From the NCBI GenBank assembly GCA_016185875.1, contig JACPMS010000065.1:1-8744 (forward strand): a DNA stretch of 8,744 nucleotides, written 5' to 3'. Under the pieces are notes generated by a model. The model saw only the letters and a program-made list of their open reading frames with translations, was not told the DNA's origin and searched no databases. Source of the DNA: Candidatus Woesearchaeota archaeon (GTDB lineage Archaea; Nanobdellota; Nanobdellia; Woesearchaeales; GW2011-AR4). This document shows, one piece after another, positions 5,266 to 8,744 of the stretch; within the stretch, counting starts at the first letter, position 1; every line of letters starts with the position of its first letter. The translations under genes and the position numbers were made by a program.

Positions 5266-6207
5266 TTAGTACGAGCCAAACTTTTCTTCCAGGGATTTTT
5301 TCAGCTCGTCTCCTATGAACTTGCCTTTAAAATAATCAACTTTTGATGCTATGGAAAGCTTATCTGCAAGCATCCTTGCAATCTTCCCGTGCATTTTATC
5401 AGGAGCTCTGGCTATTAATGGATGATTTGCTATGACACCATGCCTTGGCGGCTTTGCGCCTGTTTTTATGTGCCTGAACAATGCTCTTTCAGCCCCTAGA
5501 ATCTGGATTGTTGAGGCAGGCATCTCGCTCAATCTTTTAAGCGAGCCAGCATGCTCTATAAGCTTTGCCCCTATGTATGCCCCTCCAACAGCCTTTGTAC
5601 TGGGGCATAACTCGCCCATTATGGCTGAGATGTAACGCATTTGGGATTCTCTCAATTGATACATATCAAATATTTGCTGTGCTAACTTCTTTATCGGCTC
5701 TAAGTCGTTCTTTTCCAAATCAGCTCCTGCGGAATCATTTAATGTGACTTTCAATTCCTTAAGCAGTTCATTTTTTTCCTTATTCAGAATTTCCCCGACA
5801 AATTTCTCATGATTTTCAGTTGCCCTTGAAAACTCGGGATTGTACATCTCGTACCATTCCCTCAATCTTTTTACAAGAATATTCACGGCTTTGTCAATCT
5901 CCTCAACAGAATTTACAGCTTGTATAATAAAAGAGTTGTTGTTTACAGAATTTTTCAGTCCAGATTTTGTCAGTTGAAGATTTTTACTGCAGAATTTTTC
6001 AAAAAATCCGTTATTTTTAAAATAAGCCAATATTTTTCCTAATGCCTCTTTGTCTATGTCTTTGAGATTGCTGTATTTCTTTTTTATTTGTTCGATATAC
6101 TGCCTTTTATTTTCGTAATCTTCCAAATTATTAAATAGTACTTCATCAACTACTTTGAATTGCTCATCAAAAACAAATACTCCCAATATATTTGAAAATA
6201 GGTACAT
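5266..6207 (-). CDS. nop5: Nop5 (Nop56/58 homologue), C/D-box sRNP scaffold protein
   Basis: Nop5 bridges fibrillarin to the L7Ae-bound guide RNA. The 313-residue product has the expected order: an N-terminal fibrillarin-binding domain (1 to about 110), a helical coiled-coil region (about 120-200, including LREWYEMYNPEFSRATENH), and the RNA-binding Nop domain (205-300). The Nop domain shows LCPSTKAVGGAYIGAKLIEHAGSL-type sequence, ASTIQILGAERALFRHI, the basic loop KTGAKPPRHGVIANHPLI and HGKIARMLADKLSIASKVDYF. The protein ends soon after in EEKFGSY, so the lysine-rich tail of many homologues is missing. Length is at the short end of the archaeal range. Gene order nop5-flpA with a one-base gap is the conserved archaeal arrangement. 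Confidence 0.96.
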   Translation of the reverse strand: MYLFSNILGVFVFDEQFKVVDEVLFNNLEDYENKRQYIEQIKKKYSNLKDIDKEALGKILAYFKNNGFFEKFCSKNLQLTKSGLKNSVNNNSFIIQAVNSVEEIDKAVNILVKRLREWYEMYNPEFSRATENHEKFVGEILNKEKNELLKELKVTLNDSAGADLEKNDLEPIKKLAQQIFDMYQLRESQMRYISAIMGELCPSTKAVGGAYIGAKLIEHAGSLKRLSEMPASTIQILGAERALFRHIKTGAKPPRHGVIANHPLIARAPDKMHGKIARMLADKLSIASKVDYFKGKFIGDELKKSLEEKFGSY

Positions 6208-6228
6208 AAAGCAAAGAAGTGATTATTG

Positions 6229-6237
6229 TTTTTTAAA
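6229..6237 (-). promoter_or_regulatory. TATA box of nop5-flpA
   Basis: TTTAAAAAA on the minus strand is centred about 26 bases upstream of the nop5 ATG at 6207. There is no Shine-Dalgarno-like site between them, consistent with a leaderless mRNA. Confidence 0.5.
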
Positions 6238-6339
6238 GATGTCGGTAAATATGTACTCTAATTAAATAATTATATGAAAAGTGGAAAAAAGAAAGCTTCC
6301 GGTTACATTGGTAAAAACAAATTTTAGCAAATTATATAA

Positions 6340-6666
6340 AATGACAGGCATAAACAACAAGAATGCAAGAAGACTTTTACTTGGACCGACTTTCACATTA
6401 AAGAGTTCAAAAATCTTGAATATACTCAAAATGAGATTAATTCTATTCTAAGCATAGTTAAGCCCAACAACATAAAACATGTTCACATTTATAGAGAACA
6501 AAAGGAAGAAGCAAAAAAGATTGCAAGAAAAAGGAATGTTCCGGAAGGTGATGCCTTACATGCAATAATATGCAGAGATAACAATTTGCAGTTAATATCA
6601 AGAGATCTTGATTTTGAAAGATTAAAAGATATCACTAGGGCTAAGTTGCCAGAAGATTTTATCTAA
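6340..6666 (+). pseudogene. 5'-truncated PIN-domain (VapC-like) ribonuclease remnant
   Basis: After stops at 6325 and 6337 the plus strand is open for 108 codons to TAA at 6664-6666, but there is no ATG or GTG in this frame. From about 6394 the translation is clearly the back two thirds of an archaeal PIN domain: HIKEFKNLEYTQNEIN, a helix EQKEEAKKIARKRN, the acidic motif VPEGDALHAIICRDNN and LISRDLDFERLKDI, ending KLPEDFI. These hold the second to fourth acidic positions of the nuclease site. The first strand with its catalytic Asp (usually within ten residues of the start) is absent in all three plus frames upstream, so the gene has probably lost its 5' end. Its tail overlaps the antitoxin gene on the opposite strand by eight bases. 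Confidence 0.7.
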
Positions 6667-6913
6667 GTTCCTTATCTATTTCTTCAAAAGCCTTTGCTCG
6701 GGCTTTATGCAGTTGTGCATCAGTTGTTTTTCTCTTTGATACCCCATATAGATTTTTTGCTTTCAGCAATAGTTCTTCTCTTTCTAAATCTCTTATTTTA
6801 TCCCTTATAGCTTCTCTAATAAACTCCGTTTTTGTCGTATATCTATGTTTTTTCATAATATCCTCTATATCTCTCAGAAATGCGTCTTCCAATTTTAAGC
6901 TTACAGCTTCCAT
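6659..6913 (-). CDS. Ribbon-helix-helix antitoxin-like DNA-binding protein
   Basis: The 84-residue protein opens with a RHH domain: strand AVSLKLE (3-9), helix A AFLRDIEDIMKKH, a short turn YTTKT and helix B EFIREAIRDKI. Residues 44-84 form a charged helical tail with LYGVSKRKTTDAQLHKAR, of the kind that wraps and blocks a PIN toxin in VapBC-type pairs. RHH dimers bind short operators with their paired strands and usually repress their own gene. The only toxin candidate is the decayed PIN gene arriving from the other side, convergent and not co-transcribed, which is not the normal antitoxin-toxin order. It may now be an orphan regulator, or may protect against a related toxin elsewhere in the genome. 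Confidence 0.85.
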   Translation of the reverse strand: MEAVSLKLEDAFLRDIEDIMKKHRYTTKTEFIREAIRDKIRDLEREELLLKAKNLYGVSKRKTTDAQLHKARAKAFEEIDKELR

Positions 6914-6922
6914 CGTATGACT

Positions 6923-6946
6923 TAGTGATACTAGGTAATATATAAA
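6923..6946 (-). promoter_or_regulatory. Promoter and candidate operator of the RHH gene
   Basis: TTTATATA (minus strand, 6946-6939) lies about 29 bases upstream of the ATG at 6913, placing the RNA start near the start codon. Between them TAGTGATACTA (6923-6933 on the plus strand) has perfect four-base inverted arms around GAT, with an outer C-G pair. A RHH repressor bound there would cover the initiation region, so autoregulation is plausible. Confidence 0.4.
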
Positions 6947-7079
6947 TATTTCGTCTAATTCTCTTTATTTTTAGTGCCCTTGGACTTATTGCCTTTCGCA
7001 TATAGAGAAAGATAAAAGTCTAGTCACTAACGTTCCTAAAACCTGAAGGTTTTTAATTTAAATTGTTTTGTCTTTCTAA

Positions 7080-7127
7080 TATTAGTAGCTGAGATTTATA
7101 AGCAATTACTTTTGTCAGCTACTAATA
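7080..7127. repeat. Perfect 13-bp inverted repeat around the probable cutA TATA box
   Basis: TATTAGTAGCTGA (7080-7092) and TCAGCTACTAATA (7115-7127) are exact reverse complements separated by 22 bases. The loop contains TTTATAAG (7095-7102), the best TATA candidate upstream of cutA. Arms on both sides of a TATA box fit a repressor site; a hairpin in RNA would be possible only if transcription came from further upstream. The arms contain TAGT/ACTA units also seen in the palindromes at 6923-6933 and 7021-7029. Confidence 0.6.
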
Positions 7128-7136
7128 ATTCAATAA

Positions 7137-7153
7137 ATTAATAAACAAAAAGG
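7137..7153 (+). promoter_or_regulatory. Second TATA-like element and weak ribosome binding site for cutA
   Basis: TTAATAAAC around 7138-7146 could serve as an alternative TATA box about 26 bases before the ATG at 7168. AAAAAGG (7147-7153) could serve as a weak Shine-Dalgarno site, better spaced for the TTG at 7162. The two readings exclude each other, and the sequence does not decide between them. Confidence 0.3.
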
Positions 7154-7167
7154 TTATTAAATTGCAT

Positions 7168-7470
7168 ATGACAATGGTTTACATAACCTGCAAAGACAGG
7201 AAAGAGGCTGAAAAGATATCCATGGACTTATTAAGAAAAAGGCTTATAGCCTGCGCAAACATATTCCCTATAAAAAGCATGTACTGGTGGGAAGGCAAAA
7301 TTGTGAATGACAGCGAATTTGCAATTGTCGCAAAAACAAGCAATAAAAATTTCAAAAAAGCAGTTAAAGAGATTAAAAAGCTGCATTCTTATGAAATTCC
7401 TTGTATTTTAAGGGTAAAAGCAAGTGCAAACAAAGACTACGAAAAGTGGGCAAATAAAGAAATGGGATAA
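7168..7470 (+). CDS. cutA: CutA1-family divalent-cation tolerance protein
   Basis: The product of 100 residues from the ATG at 7168 covers the whole CutA1 family. Strand MVYITCKDRKEAEKISMDLL opens the ferredoxin-like fold, then RLIACANIFPIKSMYWWEGKIVND with the family-typical Cys and Trp pair, SEFAIVAKTS, and KEIKKLHSYEIPCILRVKAS before the C-terminal DYEKWANK helix. CutA1 forms a very stable trimer. It was named from copper sensitivity in E. coli and binds divalent metal in vitro, but its physiological job is still unclear. A TTG at 7162 is in frame and lies better relative to AAAAAGG, so two extra residues are possible. The following ubiB-like gene begins 31 bases downstream, with its own TATA-like element. 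Confidence 0.93.
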   Translation: MTMVYITCKDRKEAEKISMDLLRKRLIACANIFPIKSMYWWEGKIVNDSEFAIVAKTSNKNFKKAVKEIKKLHSYEIPCILRVKASANKDYEKWANKEMG

Positions 7471-7480
7471 TTTATTAAAT
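7471..7480 (+). promoter_or_regulatory. Candidate TATA box of the UbiB-like gene
   Basis: TTTATTAAAT begins directly after the cutA stop codon and is centred about 26 bases before the ATG at 7502, matching the leaderless spacing seen at nop5 and the His-rich protein gene. The downstream gene could thus be transcribed separately from cutA. Confidence 0.4.
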
Positions 7481-7501
7481 GAGCATCAATCATAAAAGGA
7501 T

Positions 7502-8744
7502 ATGCCATTCCACTTGATAAAAGAGGTGCGGGACATAAAAAGATTCAACCAGATACTTCTAGTCCTATTTGAGGAGGGCTTTGATTTCTTGCTGTCAAGA
7601 ATAAGGCTGAATCACCGCATTCCTATTGCAAAAAGGATAAAGTCAAAGCTTACGAAAAGAACATGGGACCTAGGCCCAGAAGTCAGGCTGAGAAGAACCC
7701 TTGAAAAGCTTGGACCCACATTCATAAAACTTGGCCAGGTTTTGAGCATAAGGCCTGACTTGGTGCCGAAAAAGTTTTCCAAGGAGCTGGAAAAGCTCCA
7801 GGACAGCGTTCCTGCATTTTCATTTAACGAGGCAAAAGCTATAATAGAGAAAGACTTTGGCAGGAGCATAGAGCAGCTTTTTCTTCATTTTGAAAAAAAG
7901 CCAATAGCGTCTGCTTCTATAAGCCAGGTCTATAAGGCAATTCTCAAGACAGGGGAAAAAGTTGCTGTAAAGGTCCAAAGGCCGAATGTCAAGCACATAA
8001 TGGAAACTGACATAGAGATAATGTTTTACTTCGCAAAACTCCTTGAGAAGCATGTGGAGAAGATAAGAATGTACAGGCCTCTTAAGATTGTCAATGAGTT
8101 CAAGGAATGGACTGAAAAGGAGCTTGATTTTAGATTGGAAGCAAGAAACGCAAAAAGGTTCTACCAGAACTTCAAGGGAAGCAAGACTGTCCACATTCCA
8201 AGAGTCTATGACGAGCTGACAAGCGAGAGGGTGCTTACTCTGGAGTTTATAGAAGGTATAGAGCTGCACAACATAAAGGACATCAGGAAAAAAAAGCTTG
8301 ACTTCAGGGAAATCATAAAAAATGGGTTTAATGCTGTTATGAACCAGGTTTTTGTGCATGGGATTTTCCATGCAGACCCCCACCCCGGCAACATAATCGT
8401 AATGAAAAATAATATTGTTGCTTTTGTTGATTTCGGGATTGTGGGGTATTTTGACGAGGAACTGAAGAATAAATGCACAGACCTGCTTTACGGGATTGTT
8501 AATCAGGATGAAGAGCTCATAATGGACACTTTGGTAAGCATGGGGATGGAAAGCGATAACATAAGCTACGAGCAATTGAAATCGGACATTGGATTTATAA
8601 TCCAGCCATTGCAATATGCTTCTATCAAAGAGATTAAGGTAAGCAAGACAATTGAAGAAATCCTTGATATTGCGCTGAGGCACAAGCTGAATGTCCCAGC
8701 ATCGTTTGTATTGTTCGGGAAGACTATCATAACACTGGAAGGAC
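7502..8744 (+). CDS. ABC1/UbiB-family atypical kinase/ATPase, C-terminus cut by window edge
   Basis: The 414 codons visible run open to the window end; full-length relatives have about 500-560 residues, so roughly the last quarter, including any C-terminal membrane helices, is missing. All family landmarks are present in order: LGPTFIKLGQVLSIRPDLVP with the KxGQ motif at 76-79, the Ala-rich nucleotide loop PIASASISQVYKA (134-146), the lysine in VAVKVQRP (Lys157), the ExD motif EKELDF (Glu207, Asp209), HADPHPGN (290-297) and DFG (310-312). UbiB proteins support ubiquinone synthesis in bacteria and mitochondria through ATPase activity and lipid binding. Archaeal members probably act on membrane isoprenoid lipids or quinones, which is inference. 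Start: the ATG at 7502, with AAAAGGAT immediately before it. Codon use is richer in G/C than in neighbouring genes. Confidence 0.93.
   Translation, partial: MPFHLIKEVRDIKRFNQILLVLFEEGFDFLLSRIRLNHRIPIAKRIKSKLTKRTWDLGPEVRLRRTLEKLGPTFIKLGQVLSIRPDLVPKKFSKELEKLQDSVPAFSFNEAKAIIEKDFGRSIEQLFLHFEKKPIASASISQVYKAILKTGEKVAVKVQRPNVKHIMETDIEIMFYFAKLLEKHVEKIRMYRPLKIVNEFKEWTEKELDFRLEARNAKRFYQNFKGSKTVHIPRVYDELTSERVLTLEFIEGIELHNIKDIRKKKLDFREIIKNGFNAVMNQVFVHGIFHADPHPGNIIVMKNNIVAFVDFGIVGYFDEELKNKCTDLLYGIVNQDEELIMDTLVSMGMESDNISYEQLKSDIGFIIQPLQYASIKEIKVSKTIEEILDIALRHKLNVPASFVLFGKTIITLEG

Noticed and set aside
5264..5279. TTG start for fibrillarin at 5279
   Set aside because: It adds five residues overlapping nop5; the ATG at 5264 is one base after the nop5 stop, like other junctions in this window.
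7038..7053. Hairpin AAAACC-TGAA-GGTTTT followed by T/A-rich sequence as a terminator or small RNA
   Set aside because: Only two G-C pairs, no plus-strand gene ends upstream of it, and nothing supports transcription across it.
7820..8683. 287-codon ORF on the minus strand
   Set aside because: It lies antisense to the UbiB-like gene, whose motifs are complete and unambiguous; the antisense product is Phe/Leu/Tyr-rich with no recognisable domain.

Overview
The window is AT-rich archaeal DNA. The clearest markers are the adjacent genes for the C/D-box sRNP proteins Nop5 and fibrillarin. Support comes from TATA boxes about 26-30 bases upstream of start codons (a leaderless layout), a standalone ATP-cone protein and a Shine-Dalgarno site of archaeal type. 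Gene packing is very tight: four junctions have exactly one base between stop and start codon. Small proteins and a toxin-antitoxin pair suggest a small-genome, DPANN-like archaeon, but that lineage is an inference.

Layout. All genes from 1 to 6207 are on the minus strand. Read in transcription order they are: nop5-flpA (6207-4590); a histidine-rich membrane protein, a CcdA/DsbD-like thiol transporter and an ATP-cone protein (4543-2799); a 30-residue lysine-rich peptide overlapping a VIT1/CCC1-type iron/manganese transporter (2739-1931); a HicB-HicA toxin-antitoxin pair (1721-1300); a CuA-type cupredoxin lipoprotein, a second lipoprotein and the start of a small cysteine protein (1110 to the left edge). 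Two perfect hairpins lie between the transporter and hicBA. To the right, a decayed PIN-domain gene on the plus strand meets an intact ribbon-helix-helix antitoxin gene tail to tail (6340-6913). Then come plus-strand cutA, with a 13-bp inverted repeat around its likely TATA box, and an ABC1/UbiB-family kinase gene that runs off the right edge.

How the genes may work together. Apart from nop5-flpA and the toxin-antitoxin remnants, many genes point to metals and thiol redox: a CuA copper site outside the membrane, an extracytoplasmic His-rich domain beside a CcdA-like electron carrier, a VIT-type metal transporter coupled to a tiny Lys/Cys peptide, and CutA. A linked envelope metal and redox function is plausible but inferred from neighbourhood only. 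The least described parts are the three-gene His-rich/CcdA/ATP-cone operon, the peptide at 2647-2739, and the CuA lipoprotein with no oxidase genes nearby.
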